Made by a program: the position numbers and the translations under genes. The notes below the pieces were generated by a model. It was given only the letters and a program-made list of their open reading frames with translations. It searched no databases and was not told the DNA's origin. Shown here in pieces: positions 46,159 to 56,535 of a stretch of DNA of 64,000 nucleotides. Location: NCBI RefSeq assembly GCF_009882985.1, contig NZ_WTUZ01000010.1, positions 434,352-498,351 on the forward strand. Direction: 5' to 3'. The DNA is from Paenibacillus silvestris. GTDB lineage: Bacteria > Bacillota > Bacilli > Paenibacillales > NBRC-103111. Positions within the stretch are counted from its first letter, which is position 1; the number at the start of each line of letters is the position of its first letter.

Positions 46159-46713
46159 TTACTCGATTTCTTCGACAATAATGTTATGATTCGTGAACAC
46201 ACAAATTTCAGCGGCTGTTGTGAGTGCAGCATGTGCAATCTCTTTGGCACTGAGCGCTGGTGCATGACGATATAATGCCCTTCCAGCAGCCAATGCGAAA
46301 CTGCCGCCAGAACCAATTGCCAGAATACCATCATCGGGTTCAATAACCTCCCCATTGCCTGAGAGAAGCAATAAACCAGTAGCATCCATAACAATCATCA
46401 TAGCTTCTAATCGACGTAATACACGGTCTTGCCGCCAATCCTTCGTGAGTTCGACTGCTGCACGCTGTAAATTACCATGATGTTCTTCGAGCTTGCCTTC
46501 GAATTTTTCAAAAAGGGTAATCGCGTCGGCTACTGATCCTGCAAAACCAGCGATAACTTTCCCTCTATGTAAACGCCTCACCTTTTTGGCACTGTTCTTC
46601 ATAATCATACTGTTGCCAAAAGTGACTTGACCATCTCCGGCTATTGCACCTTTACCTTGATGACGAATGGCAAAAATAGTTGTCGCATGAAATTGCGCTT
46701 GACTGGCATCCAT
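46159..46713 (-). CDS. hslV: HslV/ClpQ peptidase subunit with N-terminal extension
   Basis: Proteasome-like protease subunit of HslVU. The N-terminus reads [21 protein letters not shown] matches the start of other HslV proteins, where the second-position Thr after removal of Met is catalytic. Here ten residues precede T11, with no alternative start between, and ATG at 46713 has GGAGGGG at nine bases. B. subtilis CodW also has a short leader ([11 protein letters not shown]) and is reported to use an N-terminal Ser. Here D2 follows Met, so cleavage before T11 seems needed. The rest ([24 protein letters not shown]) is normal. Confidence 0.94.
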   Translation of the reverse strand: MDASQAQFHATTIFAIRHQGKGAIAGDGQVTFGNSMIMKNSAKKVRRLHRGKVIAGFAGSVADAITLFEKFEGKLEEHHGNLQRAAVELTKDWRQDRVLRRLEAMMIVMDATGLLLLSGNGEVIEPDDGILAIGSGGSFALAAGRALYRHAPALSAKEIAHAALTTAAEICVFTNHNIIVEEIE

Positions 46714-46782
46714 CTCTTCTCACCCCTCCAATGGAATCATACACCGTGTAAACAAATTCTTGACTTGGTTTCGACCTAATAA

Positions 46783-46837
46783 AAAGAGATAAACCTCTAG
46801 CGAGGTCAATTTCACAAATTAGACCGCATCTAGAGGT
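46783..46837 (-). terminator. large hairpin terminator after trmFO
   Basis: ACCTCTAG-GCGGTC pairs with GACCTCGC-TAGAGGT (about 15 bp, small bulge) around an AT-rich palindromic loop; TTATCTCTTTTTATT follows on the minus strand. It separates trmFO from hslV, where B. subtilis has xerC/codV. Confidence 0.65.
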
Positions 46838-46911
46838 AAATGTATGAGAAAACGAATGAATAATAATTCAAAACATTATTATAGTAACACACTAAATAGT
46901 TAGATTACAAC

Positions 46912-48228
46912 CTATTCAGCTATTGTTTTCGAAAAATTCTGAATACTCTCAATTGCCCGATTAGCCAGCTTCTCGTATTTTTCCTTTTTGTTCCGAATTC
47001 GTTCCGGAAGTTGTGGAAGTAATCCGAAATTAGCATTCATCGGCTGAAAATGTTTAAAATCAGCTGTCGTAATGTAATTTGCCATGCTGCCTAACGTTGT
47101 TTCCTGAGGAAGTACCAAGCAAGGCTGGCCTTTTGCTACTCGACCCGCATTAAGTCCAGCGATTAAACCGGATGCGGCAGATTCCACATAACCTTCAACA
47201 CCTGTCATTTGTCCTGCAAAAAACAGATTCTCACGATGCTTGTACTGGTAAGTCGGCTCAAGAAGCTTCGGTGAATTGATAAAAGTATTGCGATGCATAA
47301 CACCATAACGGACGAACTCTGCTTGTTCCAAGCCAGGAATCAAAGACAGAACGCGTTTTTGCTCGCCCCACTTCAAATGGGTTTGGAAACCAACCAAATT
47401 ATATAAGGTTCCCGCGGCATTGTCTTGACGAAGCTGTACGACAGCGTGTGGCAGCTTTCCAGTGTGCGGGTTAATCAGTCCAACCGGTTTCATTGGCCCG
47501 AACAACACCGTCTGCTTGCCGCGCTTAGCCATTACCTCTAAGGGCATGCAGCCCTCGAAATAGATCTCTTTTTCGAATTCCTTAAGTTCTGCTACTTCTG
47601 CCGTTATTAAGGCTTCGTAGAAAACATCGAATTCCTCTTCAGTCATTGGACAATTAAGGTAGGCCGCCTCACCTTTGTCATAACGAGAAGCCAGGTAAAC
47701 TTTATTCATATCAATGGAATCTTTCTCTAAGATCGGCGCTGCCGCATCATAGAAGTACAAGTATTCCTCACCCATCAGTCCTTTAAGCTGGTTAGACAAA
47801 TCTGGTGAAGTTAACGGACCCGAGGCTACGACGGTGATGCCTTCCGGCAAAACTTGAACTTCCTCGTTGATGACTTCAATTAGCGGATGGTTCCGCAGCG
47901 TTTGTGTAACAGCTTGTGAGAACCCATCACGGTCAACAGCTAAAGCTCCACCTGCTGGTACAGCATGCTGGTCAGCACAGGAGAGAATCAAGGAGTCCAT
48001 TCGTCTCATCTCTTCTTTCAATACGCCAACTGCATTCGTTAAACCATTGGATCTAAGGGAGTTACTGCACACCAGCTCTGCAAACTGATCGGTTATATGA
48101 GCTGGTGTTTTACGGACATTACGCATTTCGTATAAAGTAACAGGAACACCTTGTCGTGCAATCTGCCAAGCTGCTTCACTACCAGCGAGTCCTGCTCCGA
48201 TGACTGTTACTCTTGGGTATTCTGGCAA
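46912..48228 (-). CDS. trmFO: tRNA (uracil-5-)-methyltransferase TrmFO, folate-dependent
   Basis: FAD protein that makes T54 in tRNA using methylenetetrahydrofolate. The N-terminal [15 protein letters not shown] dinucleotide motif near 8 and the later [20 protein letters not shown] region near 365 bind FAD; an internal CPMTEEEF and a C-terminal NIF-like region complete it. TTG at 48228 is preceded by AGGTG; it follows topA by 12 bp. Confidence 0.95.
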   Translation of the reverse strand: MPEYPRVTVIGAGLAGSEAAWQIARQGVPVTLYEMRNVRKTPAHITDQFAELVCSNSLRSNGLTNAVGVLKEEMRRMDSLILSCADQHAVPAGGALAVDRDGFSQAVTQTLRNHPLIEVINEEVQVLPEGITVVASGPLTSPDLSNQLKGLMGEEYLYFYDAAAPILEKDSIDMNKVYLASRYDKGEAAYLNCPMTEEEFDVFYEALITAEVAELKEFEKEIYFEGCMPLEVMAKRGKQTVLFGPMKPVGLINPHTGKLPHAVVQLRQDNAAGTLYNLVGFQTHLKWGEQKRVLSLIPGLEQAEFVRYGVMHRNTFINSPKLLEPTYQYKHRENLFFAGQMTGVEGYVESAASGLIAGLNAGRVAKGQPCLVLPQETTLGSMANYITTADFKHFQPMNANFGLLPQLPERIRNKKEKYEKLANRAIESIQNFSKTIAE

Positions 48229-48240
48229 AATCGGACACCT

Positions 48241-50343
48241 CTAATCTTTCATATCGTCATTCTGATCTTCATTCACTTCTTCTTTATGGTCACATTTCGT
48301 ACATTGAATGCTGATGCCGTTCTTACTTCTTTTCTCGATCATCATCGAGCTGCAAACCGGACAAGGCTTATTAACCGGTTTATCCCACGAGACAAAATCA
48401 CAAGTTGGATATTGATCGCAGCCGTAGAATACTCTGCCCTTCTTACTTCTGCGTTCTACAATCTTACCTGTATGGCAGGTTGGGCATGTGACGCCGATAT
48501 CTTTAATGATTGGCTTCGTGTTACGGCAATCCGGGAATCCAGAGCATGCCAGGAACTTACCGAAGCGTCCCATTTTATAAACAAGATGCTTACCGCATTT
48601 CTCGCAGATTTCATCAGACACTTCATCTTGAATTTCAATTTCCTTCATTTCTTCTTCGGCAAATTCAAGCCGTTTCTCAAAGGAAGTATAGAAAGTATCC
48701 AAGACTCTTACCCAATCTTCTTTGCCTTCTTCTACAAAGTCAAGTTCCTCTTCCATATGTGCGGTGAACTCAACATCGAGGATTTCTGGGAAGAACTCTT
48801 GCATTAATTGGATGACAAGCTCGCCTAACTCAGTAGGAACGAATTTCTTGTCTTCGATCGCAACGTAACCCCGCTTCTGTATCGTTTCCAGCGTCGGTGC
48901 ATACGTACTTGGTCGGCCAATGCCCATTTCCTCTAGAGCTCTCACTAAACGGGCTTCCGTATACCGTGGAGGCGGCTGAGTGAAGTGTTGTTTCGGGTCA
49001 ATGCTTTGTTTGTCCAAAACATCACCTTTAGATAATGGCGGAAGCAATTTATCCTCTTCAGTCGTTCCATCATCATTGCTCTCAACATAGACCTTCATAA
49101 ATCCGGCAAATTTCATTTTGGAGCCATTCGCCCGGAATACAGTTTCACCTGCTGTCAAATCGATGGTCATCGTGTCTAGGATGGCTGATGCCATTTGACT
49201 AGCAACGAAACGATCCCATACGAGTTTGTAAAGACGATATTGATCTCTGCTAAGGAACTCTTTCAATTGTTCAGGTTCGCGTAGCACAGAGGTAGGCCTG
49301 ATTCCTTCATGCGCATCTTGTGTGTTTGCATTCTTTTTCGTGTAAACGCGGGGTGTTTCTGGATAAAATGCTGCGCCGTATTTCGTCTGAATAAACTCTC
49401 TAGCTTCTTCTTGGGCGACGGGTGAAATCCGTGTTGAATCCGTACGCATGTACGTAATTAAACCAACCGTTCCTTCTTTCCCCAAATCTATTCCTTCATA
49501 TAATTGCTGCGCCACTGACATCGTCTTGGACGCCCGGAAGTTCAATTTACGTGCCGCTTCTTGCTGCATGGAGCTCGTAATGAATGGAGGAGATGGATTG
49601 CGTCCACGCTCTTTCTCTTTCACTTCTTTGACAGTAAACTTCCCGTTGCCCATTGCGGCCAAGATCTCGTTAACATCCTCTTGCGAGTGAAGTTCTTTCT
49701 TCTCGCCGTTAATGCTGTGGTACTTCGCTTCGAATCCTGCTTTTCCCGCATCCAACAGTGCTGTAATGGACCAGTACTCTTCAGGCTCAAAGGCTTTAAT
49801 TTCATTCTCTCGATCTTGAATCAGTTTGACCGCGACGGACTGTACACGGCCAGCCGATAAACCTTTTTTTACTTTTTTCCAAAGTAACGGGCTTATTTTA
49901 TAACCTACAAGTCGATCCAATATCCGCCTAGCCTGCTGTGCGTTAACAAGATCCTGATTGATGCGGCGAGGTGTCTTGAAAGCATCCTTCACAGCATCCT
50001 TCGTAATTTCATTAAACACAACACGACACAGCTCATCTGGACCAACATCCAAATAATGCGCTAAATGCCAAGCAATTGCTTCCCCTTCACGATCCGGGTC
50101 AGCTGCGAGATATATTTTTTTCACTTTTTTACTAGCATCTTTTAATTCTTTTAATATAGAACCTTTACCACGGATAGTTATGTATTTAGGCTCAAAGTTA
50201 CGATCTACTTCAACGCCAATTTGGCTTTTCGGAAGGTCGCGAATATGACCCATCGAGGCTTTTACGATAAATTTGCTGCCTAAATACTTGCCGATGGTTT
50301 TGGCTTTAGCTGGTGACTCAACAATCACTAATGAATCTGCCAT
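48241..50343 (-). CDS. topA: DNA topoisomerase I (type IA)
   Basis: Relaxes negative supercoils. Toprim motif [17 protein letters not shown] at 5-21; [10 protein letters not shown] near 81; the catalytic Tyr in [10 protein letters not shown] at 298. The C-terminus has three four-Cys zinc ribbons (CEKC..C...C; CPTC..; CPVC..) from about 587 to 690. The 700-residue length is typical of Bacillus enzymes. It lies between dprA and trmFO. Confidence 0.97.
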   Translation of the reverse strand: MADSLVIVESPAKAKTIGKYLGSKFIVKASMGHIRDLPKSQIGVEVDRNFEPKYITIRGKGSILKELKDASKKVKKIYLAADPDREGEAIAWHLAHYLDVGPDELCRVVFNEITKDAVKDAFKTPRRINQDLVNAQQARRILDRLVGYKISPLLWKKVKKGLSAGRVQSVAVKLIQDRENEIKAFEPEEYWSITALLDAGKAGFEAKYHSINGEKKELHSQEDVNEILAAMGNGKFTVKEVKEKERGRNPSPPFITSSMQQEAARKLNFRASKTMSVAQQLYEGIDLGKEGTVGLITYMRTDSTRISPVAQEEAREFIQTKYGAAFYPETPRVYTKKNANTQDAHEGIRPTSVLREPEQLKEFLSRDQYRLYKLVWDRFVASQMASAILDTMTIDLTAGETVFRANGSKMKFAGFMKVYVESNDDGTTEEDKLLPPLSKGDVLDKQSIDPKQHFTQPPPRYTEARLVRALEEMGIGRPSTYAPTLETIQKRGYVAIEDKKFVPTELGELVIQLMQEFFPEILDVEFTAHMEEELDFVEEGKEDWVRVLDTFYTSFEKRLEFAEEEMKEIEIQDEVSDEICEKCGKHLVYKMGRFGKFLACSGFPDCRNTKPIIKDIGVTCPTCHTGKIVERRSKKGRVFYGCDQYPTCDFVSWDKPVNKPCPVCSSMMIEKRSKNGISIQCTKCDHKEEVNEDQNDDMKD

Positions 50344-50412
50344 GATCGTCCTTCCTCCCCTCTTAGTTTCAAGGTTAAGTCTATTGGCGAGAAGAAAAAC
50401 TCCTTGAATAGC

Positions 50413-51504
50413 CTATGCTTGGATGTAGGTAGAACCTGGAAGCTGTTTAATCGCCTTTTTCAATAGTAAAGATAACAGAACTCCATGCAAATGTCCAAAC
50501 GTAAATTGTCCGTCCTCCATTAGGGCATCAATCGAAATGGGTTCATTCGACAACTTACGGAAAATTTCGCCTTCCTCGTCCGAAAGTGAAAATAATGTCA
50601 ACGGCTTGTTTAATGCACGCTTTTCATCTGAACTTATCATATAGTTGTAGTCGTCTACAATCTCTTCCACACGGGTAACTAATTTCGCCCCATCCTTTAA
50701 AAGCCTATGAACTCCACTGCTAACACGGGAATTAATGGGCCCTGGAATAGCGAATACATCCCGTGATTCCTCGAGGGCAAACTCTACTGTTATCAGCGAT
50801 CCGCTGTCCTCAGCGGCCTCAACGACTGTGACGCCTAATGACAATCCCGCTATAATGCGGTTTCGTTGCGGAAACATACCAGGTTTCATCCCTGTACCAA
50901 TCGGATATTCAGAAATGATAACTCCTTCTTGCTCAATATTTTGAAATAATAAAGCATTCTCACGCGGATAGATCTGATTGATAGCGCAACCAAGAACAGC
51001 TACCGTTTTTGACTTTCCTTGTAAAGCACCGATATGAGCTTTGCTGTCAATTCCTCTTGCTAATCCGCTGACAATACCGAATCCAGCTCGCGAAAGTGCA
51101 GCTGCCCATTCCTCTGCAATCTTTTTCCCATAAAGCGTTGGCGTACGGGTACCTACCATTCCTAAGAGTCGTCCATTCAGTAGGGCAGGTTTACCTTTCA
51201 CATATAGAACCCAAGGGGGCTGCGCAATTTCTTTCAATATTTGAGGGTACTCCTCATCCAAAATAGTGAGAATTTGAATGGATTGCTTCATATATAATTG
51301 AAGCTTTTCCTCAATGAAGGCATGAGTAAATTGCGAGGCAATTCCCTCAGCTACGGAAGCACGAATACCTTGAGCAGCAATTTCCGATGCGGAGAGCTCA
51401 AATAAAACTTGTAGGTCTGGAAACCGATTAACGAGCTGAAGCATAGTCTTCCAGCCGACCCCTTCAAGTTCATGAAGGCCAAATAAAATGATTCGATTAT
51501 CCAT
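50413..51504 (-). CDS. dprA: DNA-processing protein DprA (Smf)
   Basis: Loads RecA onto incoming single-stranded DNA during transformation. An N-terminal helix-hairpin-helix/SAM-like part is followed by a Rossmann-type domain with GMVGTRTPTLYG near 118, VSGLARGIDSKAHIGAL near 145, AVLGCAINQIYP and PQRNRIIAGLS near 205. A C-terminal winged-helix segment covers about 305-360. I chose ATG at 51504 because AAGGAG lies nine bases upstream; GTG four codons earlier overlaps it. It lies between sucD and topA, as in B. subtilis. Confidence 0.95.
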   Translation of the reverse strand: MDNRIILFGLHELEGVGWKTMLQLVNRFPDLQVLFELSASEIAAQGIRASVAEGIASQFTHAFIEEKLQLYMKQSIQILTILDEEYPQILKEIAQPPWVLYVKGKPALLNGRLLGMVGTRTPTLYGKKIAEEWAAALSRAGFGIVSGLARGIDSKAHIGALQGKSKTVAVLGCAINQIYPRENALLFQNIEQEGVIISEYPIGTGMKPGMFPQRNRIIAGLSLGVTVVEAAEDSGSLITVEFALEESRDVFAIPGPINSRVSSGVHRLLKDGAKLVTRVEEIVDDYNYMISSDEKRALNKPLTLFSLSDEEGEIFRKLSNEPISIDALMEDGQFTFGHLHGVLLSLLLKKAIKQLPGSTYIQA

Positions 51505-51550
51505 TAGTATATACACTCCTTACTCGAATGACAAATCTTTGCAAAGCTAG

Positions 51551-51597
51551 AAAAACAAAAAACCTCCCAAATCCCTGTTTAAGGGAGATGGAAGGTT
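51551..51597 (-). terminator. intrinsic terminator after sucD
   Basis: A long stem (AACCTTCCATCTCCCT against AGGGATTTGGGAGGTT, a few mismatches) with a 5-nt loop is followed by TTTTTTG and another T-run on the minus strand. It ends the sucCD transcript before dprA. Confidence 0.88.
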
Positions 51598-51619
51598 GCT
51601 TACCTTCGAAAAGATGAGA

Positions 51620-52552
51620 CTATTTTTTTGTGATAACTTTGTCAAGCATGCCTTTTTCTTCAAGGACGCTAACAAGTGTTGAACCCATTTCAGATGGAGT
51701 AGCCGCTACGCGGATTCCGCATCTTTCCATAGTTGCAACTTTCTCAGCAGCTGTACCTTTACCACCGGAAATAATCGCACCGGCATGGCCCATACGTTTT
51801 CCTGGAGGCGCTGTTTTACCGCCGATGAAACCAACAACTGGCTTCGTCATGTTGGCAGCAACCCACTCAGCCGCTTCTTCTTCTGCTGTTCCACCGATCT
51901 CACCGATCATGATAACAGCATAAGTGTCTGGATCTTCATTGAAACGTTTGAGAATGTCGATGAACTCGGAACCTTTTACAGGGTCTCCACCGATACCAAC
52001 AGCGGAAGATTGTCCAATACCGCGAGTTGTTAATTGGTGAACAGCTTCGTAAGTTAGTGTTCCGGAACGGGAAACAACACCTACGTGACCTGGTGTATGG
52101 ATGTAACCCGGCATGATACCGATTTTGCACTCGCCTGGTGTAATTACGCCTGGGCAGTTAGGTCCGATAAGAACTGTTCTTTTGCCTTCCATGTAACGCT
52201 TCACGTTAACCATGTCAAGCACCGGAATACCTTCTGTGATACAGATAACGAGATCAAGATCAGCGTCAACGGCTTCAATAATGGATTCTGCTGCGAAAGC
52301 AGGTGGTACATAAATAACAGATGCTGTTGCACCAGTTGCATTTTTTGCTTCGATGACTGTGTTAAAAACTGGAAGTTGAACAAGTTCACCGTTTTCCAGT
52401 GTGATGTCTACTTTTGTTCCGCCTTTACCTGGGGTTACGCCACCAACCATTTGTGTGCCGTATTCAAGACCGCCTTTGGTATGAAACAAACCCGTAGCGC
52501 CGGTAATCCCTTGAGTAATGACTTTTGTATGTTTATTGACCAAAATACTCAT
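51620..52552 (-). CDS. sucD: succinyl-CoA synthetase alpha subunit
   Basis: TCA cycle enzyme interconverting succinyl-CoA and succinate with substrate-level phosphorylation. The CoA-binding N-terminal domain has [14 protein letters not shown] near 15, and the phosphohistidine loop [17 protein letters not shown] lies near 248. 310 residues. It follows sucC by 50 bp. Confidence 0.97.
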   Translation of the reverse strand: MSILVNKHTKVITQGITGATGLFHTKGGLEYGTQMVGGVTPGKGGTKVDITLENGELVQLPVFNTVIEAKNATGATASVIYVPPAFAAESIIEAVDADLDLVICITEGIPVLDMVNVKRYMEGKRTVLIGPNCPGVITPGECKIGIMPGYIHTPGHVGVVSRSGTLTYEAVHQLTTRGIGQSSAVGIGGDPVKGSEFIDILKRFNEDPDTYAVIMIGEIGGTAEEEAAEWVAANMTKPVVGFIGGKTAPPGKRMGHAGAIISGGKGTAAEKVATMERCGIRVAATPSEMGSTLVSVLEEKGMLDKVITKK

Positions 52553-52602
52553 GATCTTTTGTTCACATCCCCTATATTATTTAAAAACCGCACGGGTTTC
52601 AT

Positions 52603-53763
52603 TTATTTCACAAGTGCAACGATTTTTTGAGCGCCGTCTGCCATGGAGTCAGCTGCAACAATGTTCAAGCCGGATTCGTTAAGAATCTTTTTACCAAGTT
52701 CCACGTTTGTTCCTTCAAGACGAACAACAAGCGGACGGGAAAGACCAAGTTCTCTAGCTGCAGCAACAACGCCGTCAGCAATTACGTCACAACGCATGAT
52801 ACCGCCGAAGATGTTAACGAAAATCCCTTTAACTTGCTCATCGGACAGGATGATTTTGAATGCTTCTGTAACTTTCTCTTTCGTAGCACCGCCCCCTACG
52901 TCAAGGAAGTTAGCAGGATCTCCGCCGTAGTGCTTGATGATGTCCATAGTAGCCATCGCAAGTCCTGCGCCGTTAACCATACAACCGATGTTACCGTCAA
53001 GAGCAATGTAGCTCAAATCATATTTGGAAGCTTGGATTTCTTTCGCATCTTCCTCTTCAAGGTCGCGAAGTTCAACGATGTCTTTATGACGGAAAAGAGC
53101 GTTAGAATCGAAGTTCAATTTAGCATCAAGAGCCATAACGTCGCCGGAACCAGTAACAACCAATGGGTTGATCTCAGCGATGGAGCAATCTTTCTCTACG
53201 AACGCTTTGTAAAGCGCAAGCATGAATTTAACTGCTTTGTTAACTAGCTCGTTAGGAATGTTAATTGAGTAAGCAAGTCTGCGAGCTTGGAAAGATTGAA
53301 GACCGATCGCAGGATCAACTACCTCTTTGAAAATTTTCTCAGGAGAATGCTCAGCAACCTCCTCAATTTCCGTACCGCCCTCTTCAGACGCCATCAGAAC
53401 GACGCTGCCTGTAGCACGGTCAACAACAACACCAACATAATATTCTTTTTTAATGTCACAACCTTCTTCGATCAAAAGGCGTTTAACTTCTTTACCTTCA
53501 GGACCTGTTTGGTGAGTGACAAGCACTTTGCCAAGAATTTCGCTAGCATATGTACGAACTTCGTCGAGGTTTTTAGCTACCTTAACGCCGCCTGCTTTAC
53601 CGCGACCTCCGGCATGAATTTGCGCCTTAACGACGACGACGGATGTTCCGAGTTCTTTTGCAGCTGCAACAGCTTCATCTACGGTGAAAGCAACTTTCCC
53701 GTTAGGAACGCTGACTCCGTACTGTCTCAGGACTTCTTTGCCTTGATACTCATGGATATTCAT
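52603..53763 (-). CDS. sucC: succinyl-CoA synthetase beta subunit
   Basis: Nucleotide-binding partner of SucD. It begins [17 protein letters not shown], has an ATP-grasp domain ([19 protein letters not shown] near 43-61) and the C-terminal CoA ligase domain with [10 protein letters not shown] near 318. The 386-residue length is standard. The ATG at 53763 follows GGAGG, though an AATG with spacing is also possible. It has its own promoter region upstream. Confidence 0.97.
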   Translation of the reverse strand: MNIHEYQGKEVLRQYGVSVPNGKVAFTVDEAVAAAKELGTSVVVVKAQIHAGGRGKAGGVKVAKNLDEVRTYASEILGKVLVTHQTGPEGKEVKRLLIEEGCDIKKEYYVGVVVDRATGSVVLMASEEGGTEIEEVAEHSPEKIFKEVVDPAIGLQSFQARRLAYSINIPNELVNKAVKFMLALYKAFVEKDCSIAEINPLVVTGSGDVMALDAKLNFDSNALFRHKDIVELRDLEEEDAKEIQASKYDLSYIALDGNIGCMVNGAGLAMATMDIIKHYGGDPANFLDVGGGATKEKVTEAFKIILSDEQVKGIFVNIFGGIMRCDVIADGVVAAARELGLSRPLVVRLEGTNVELGKKILNESGLNIVAADSMADGAQKIVALVK

Positions 53764-54088
53764 TTCCTAAAATCCTCCTATCAGTATGGACTTTCTATAC
53801 GTGCTATACAGGGGAAAAAGTGTAATTTCCTATGTGTGTTGTGCACGAAATAAATCTTGCTGCCGGAATTAGTATCACACTTCTTCACAAGCCCTAACCA
53901 TTGTATCACTAATTTTCGACAGTTTCCTTATTTTTTTCGTTAATCCATTCAAATTTTCCTTTCACTCTGAAAAACTTTAGCTATCACTTATCCCCATTAA
54001 ACGCCCTCATATGTGTTTAAATGACAAAATTCCTCATAAAAAAGACGTATTTCTCAAAACTTGAAAAATACGTCCAACTTTTTATTTG
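53764..54088 (-). promoter_or_regulatory. 325-bp gap upstream of sucC
   Basis: It holds, in transcription order, the terminator of the small gene at 54089, an AT-rich stretch, an extended -10 promoter candidate TGATACAAT (minus strand, 53900-53908, no good -35), and about 135 nt of leader before sucC. I see no riboswitch or catabolite site that I would defend. Confidence 0.45.
54037..54074 (-). terminator. intrinsic terminator after the zinc-ribbon gene
   Basis: A strong GACGTATTT...AAATACGTC stem (about 13 bp) with a short loop, followed by TTTTTTATG on the minus strand, 15 bp past the gene stop. Confidence 0.9.
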
Positions 54089-54346
54089 TCAATAATGTGG
54101 CGTTGTCGGCGTGTTCATACGCGGTTCGCGCTCTGCTTGTTTGATAAATCGCAATTCATTCCCTGTAAAACTGCACACAAGACATTGAATCATCGGTTCT
54201 TCCTCAGGAATTGCGTCAGGATCATTGAATTCCGTTATATTTCCGGACAAAGCATCCTTCAGAAACGACTGCGCATAGCTGGTAATCACGCTGAATTTGA
54301 TACGATTAGAACGGCAGTTTGGACAAAAATACGGCTTCTCCTGCAT
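54089..54346 (-). CDS. small zinc-ribbon protein of unknown function
   Basis: An 85-residue cytoplasmic protein with FCPNC near residue 8 and CLVC near 55, a classical two-knuckle zinc ribbon. Between them lies a helix (YAQSFLKDALSG) and an acidic segment. The tail is short and Pro/Thr-rich. I do not recognise the family name. GAGGTG lies five bases before ATG at 54346. It is divergent from comM across a 194-bp gap and has its own strong terminator, so it is a separate unit. Confidence 0.75.
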   Translation of the reverse strand: MQEKPYFCPNCRSNRIKFSVITSYAQSFLKDALSGNITEFNDPDAIPEEEPMIQCLVCSFTGNELRFIKQAEREPRMNTPTTPHY

Positions 54347-54413
54347 ATCATCACCTCATCTTCCAGTATGTGCATATTGATTTTATTTAAAACGTTCTTA
54401 AACCATTTTTGGA

Positions 54414-54442
54414 TTGCGTAAATTTTCCATTTTCTATACAAT
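54414..54442 (+). promoter_or_regulatory. sigma-A promoter of comM
   Basis: TTGCGT and TACAAT are exactly 17 bp apart on the plus strand, about 100 bp before the comM start. This is the only plus-strand promoter I can support in the window. Confidence 0.7.
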
Positions 54443-54540
54443 AGAGGAAATTAAGCGGATCAATAAGGAAGCACCTTTTATCCTCATGAACAGTAGTTTA
54501 AGCTGCTGCTCTATTCAAGGAGAGGAAGGTGTTTTATTGT

Positions 54541-56112
54541 ATGTACGGCAAAGTTTGGAGCGCCTGCTTGCAAGGAATAGAAGGAAGAACAATTGAAGTA
54601 GAGGTAGATATCTCAAACGGTTTGCCCCAGATGAACTTGGTGGGGCTTCCGGACTCCGCCATCCGAGAATCTGTGGAGAGAGTTCGCACTTCTATCAAAA
54701 ATTGCGGATTTACTTTCCCGATGGATCGTATCACTGTGAATCTAGCACCAGCAGACTTGCGCAAAGAGGGCTCATCTTTCGATTTGGCTATTGCTGTTGC
54801 TATTTTACTAACTACGGGTCAGGTGAGCAGTGAATCCTTGCAGATGACTTTATTTTTGGGAGAATTAGCATTGGACGGCTCACTCAGACCCATCCCAGGC
54901 GTGTTATCCATGACGCATGCAGCGAAAAAGTTAGGCATCAACCGAGTCTGCGTCCCTCTCTCCAATGCCTCTGAAGCCGCACTAATAGATGGTATGGAAG
55001 TTTGCGGGATAACCAATCTCTCAGATTTTAGAAATTGGAGTAGGCAATCTCATCAACAGTATTTATATAATATGAATACGAGTAGCCAGCATAGAGATTC
55101 GACAAATTTTTCGACAACTCACCCTGATGTCGACGATTATGCCGATGTTAACGGGCAGCATCAAGTCAAACGAGCGATGATGATAGCTGCAGCTGGCATG
55201 CACAATATCATTTTAATCGGCCCTCCTGGAACCGGAAAAACCATGCTGGTAAAGCGCATGCCTTCCATTTTACCCCCCATGTCAGATCATGAAGCGCTTG
55301 AGGTCACCAAAATATACAGTGCTTCAGGTAAGCTCATAGATCGCTCCTCGCTGATGCGCACGCGATCTTTTCGATCTCCTCACCACACCATATCGGCTGC
55401 AGGACTAGTCGGAGGTGGAACCATACCGAAACCAGGCGAAGTCAGCTTAGCTCACCGGGGAATTCTATTTCTAGACGAGCTGCCGGAGTTTACACGAAAT
55501 GCACTGGAAGTCCTTAGACAGCCACTTGAGGAGCGCTTCGTTACAATAGCTAGAGCACGAGCCGTGTACACATTTCCTTCGCAGTTTATTTTAGCTGCTG
55601 CAATGAATCCTTGTCCTTGTGGTTATTACGGAGCTGAAAACGAAGCAAATGCTTGCATATGTTCACATGCGAAAATTGTTCAATACCGCTCCAAAATATC
55701 GGGTCCTCTCCTCGATCGTATCGATCTCCATGTCGAGGTACCTAAACCAAGCTATGCTCAACTAAAGGAACACACAATAAATAATCCTTTATCATCCACG
55801 GAAATGTTGGAGAAAGTTTTAATTGCTCATAGGCGACAGCAAGAGCGCTATGCGGGGACTGGCATTCAGCATAATAATGAATTAAGTGGGAACCGGATGA
55901 GGCAAATCTGCCATTTAACTGCTGAAGGCGAGCAACTGCTAAGTGCATCCTTTGAGGCGCTTGGACTTAGTGCTAGAGCTCATGATCGGATTCTTCGCTT
56001 AGCCCTTACAATTGCAGATTTAGAAGAGAGCGATCGTATTCTGTCCCATCACTTAGCTGAGGCCATCCAATACCGGAATCTTGATAAGCAGCAAAAAGAG
56101 CAAGAGGGTTGA
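54541..56112 (+). CDS. comM: YifB/ComM-family Mg-chelatase-like AAA+ ATPase
   Basis: Helicase-type AAA+ protein; ComM of Haemophilus and Vibrio promotes branch migration in natural transformation. It begins MYGKVWSACLQGIEGRTIEVEVDISNGLP with a ChlI-like domain to about 165, then Walker A GPPGTGKT near 227, Walker B ILFLDELPEF near 308, an NPCPCGYYG segment near 355, and a C-terminal Mg_chelatase-C domain. I chose ATG at 54541 (523 residues), with AAGGTG nine bases upstream; GTG at 54529 would add four residues. It is the only plus-strand gene in the window. Confidence 0.92.
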   Translation: MYGKVWSACLQGIEGRTIEVEVDISNGLPQMNLVGLPDSAIRESVERVRTSIKNCGFTFPMDRITVNLAPADLRKEGSSFDLAIAVAILLTTGQVSSESLQMTLFLGELALDGSLRPIPGVLSMTHAAKKLGINRVCVPLSNASEAALIDGMEVCGITNLSDFRNWSRQSHQQYLYNMNTSSQHRDSTNFSTTHPDVDDYADVNGQHQVKRAMMIAAAGMHNIILIGPPGTGKTMLVKRMPSILPPMSDHEALEVTKIYSASGKLIDRSSLMRTRSFRSPHHTISAAGLVGGGTIPKPGEVSLAHRGILFLDELPEFTRNALEVLRQPLEERFVTIARARAVYTFPSQFILAAAMNPCPCGYYGAENEANACICSHAKIVQYRSKISGPLLDRIDLHVEVPKPSYAQLKEHTINNPLSSTEMLEKVLIAHRRQQERYAGTGIQHNNELSGNRMRQICHLTAEGEQLLSASFEALGLSARAHDRILRLALTIADLEESDRILSHHLAEAIQYRNLDKQQKEQEG

Positions 56113-56121
56113 CGCAAATAA

Positions 56122-56168
56122 GAGCCTTCGCCCCGTTCGTCTTAACAACGATCGGGTTCAAAAGGCTC
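56122..56168. terminator. bidirectional hairpin between comM and the YraN gene
   Basis: GAGCCTT...AAGGCTC encloses a second stem (CCCG-TCGT against ACGA-CGGG). It overlaps the last codons and stop of the YraN gene. U-runs are poor on both strands, so intrinsic termination is likely weak but its place between convergent genes suits the role. Confidence 0.5.
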
Positions 56169-56535
56169 CTTGAATATGTTCAATCTGAGGCGTAACTCCG
56201 TCTAAGGTTATTTCGACAGCGATGACATCAAAACGAACGGAATTCTCATATTTTTGAAAGCGATGCATGTAAAATTGTGCCGTTTCTTTCACTTTAAGTT
56301 GCTTGCGGATATCAACGGATTCTTTGGCAAGCCCGTAATGCCCAGTAGTACGTCTTGTTCTAACCTCAATAAATACGAGCGTACCTGCCTGCTCTGCTAT
56401 GATATCGAGTTCTCCCGTGCGGCAGCGCCAGTTCCGTTCCAAGATCCGATAGTCCATGTTGTTCAAAAATGCCAATGCCGCATCTTCACCAAGCTTGCCC
56501 AGCTCTTTTCTGTTATCTTTGCCTTGTCCCTTCAT
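56158..56535 (-). CDS. YraN/UPF0102-family endonuclease-like protein
   Basis: A 125-residue protein of the UPF0102 (YraN) family, restriction-endonuclease-like fold. LGEDAALAFLNNMDYRILERNWRCRTGELDIIAEQAGTLVFIEVRTR, split over residues 15-61, carries the expected E (in GELDII) and E-x-R/K (FIEVRTR) residues. The function in the cell is not settled. The start overlaps the ylqH stop by one base (TAATG). In this lineage it is next to comM rather than at its B. subtilis place. Confidence 0.85.
   Translation of the reverse strand: MKGQGKDNRKELGKLGEDAALAFLNNMDYRILERNWRCRTGELDIIAEQAGTLVFIEVRTRRTTGHYGLAKESVDIRKQLKVKETAQFYMHRFQKYENSVRFDVIAVEITLDGVTPQIEHIQGAF

Noticed and set aside
48151..48807. A 218-codon plus-strand reading frame opposite the start of trmFO and the end of topA.
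   Set aside because: It is the shadow of two well-supported genes, has no ribosome site and crosses the topA zinc-ribbon coding region.
50344..50412. TTCAAGG/CCTTGAA inverted repeat between dprA and topA, considered as a terminator.
   Set aside because: The loop is about 27 nt and there is no following T-run.
52627..53247. A 206-codon plus-strand frame opposite sucC.
   Set aside because: Reverse shadow of sucC with no sign of its own start.
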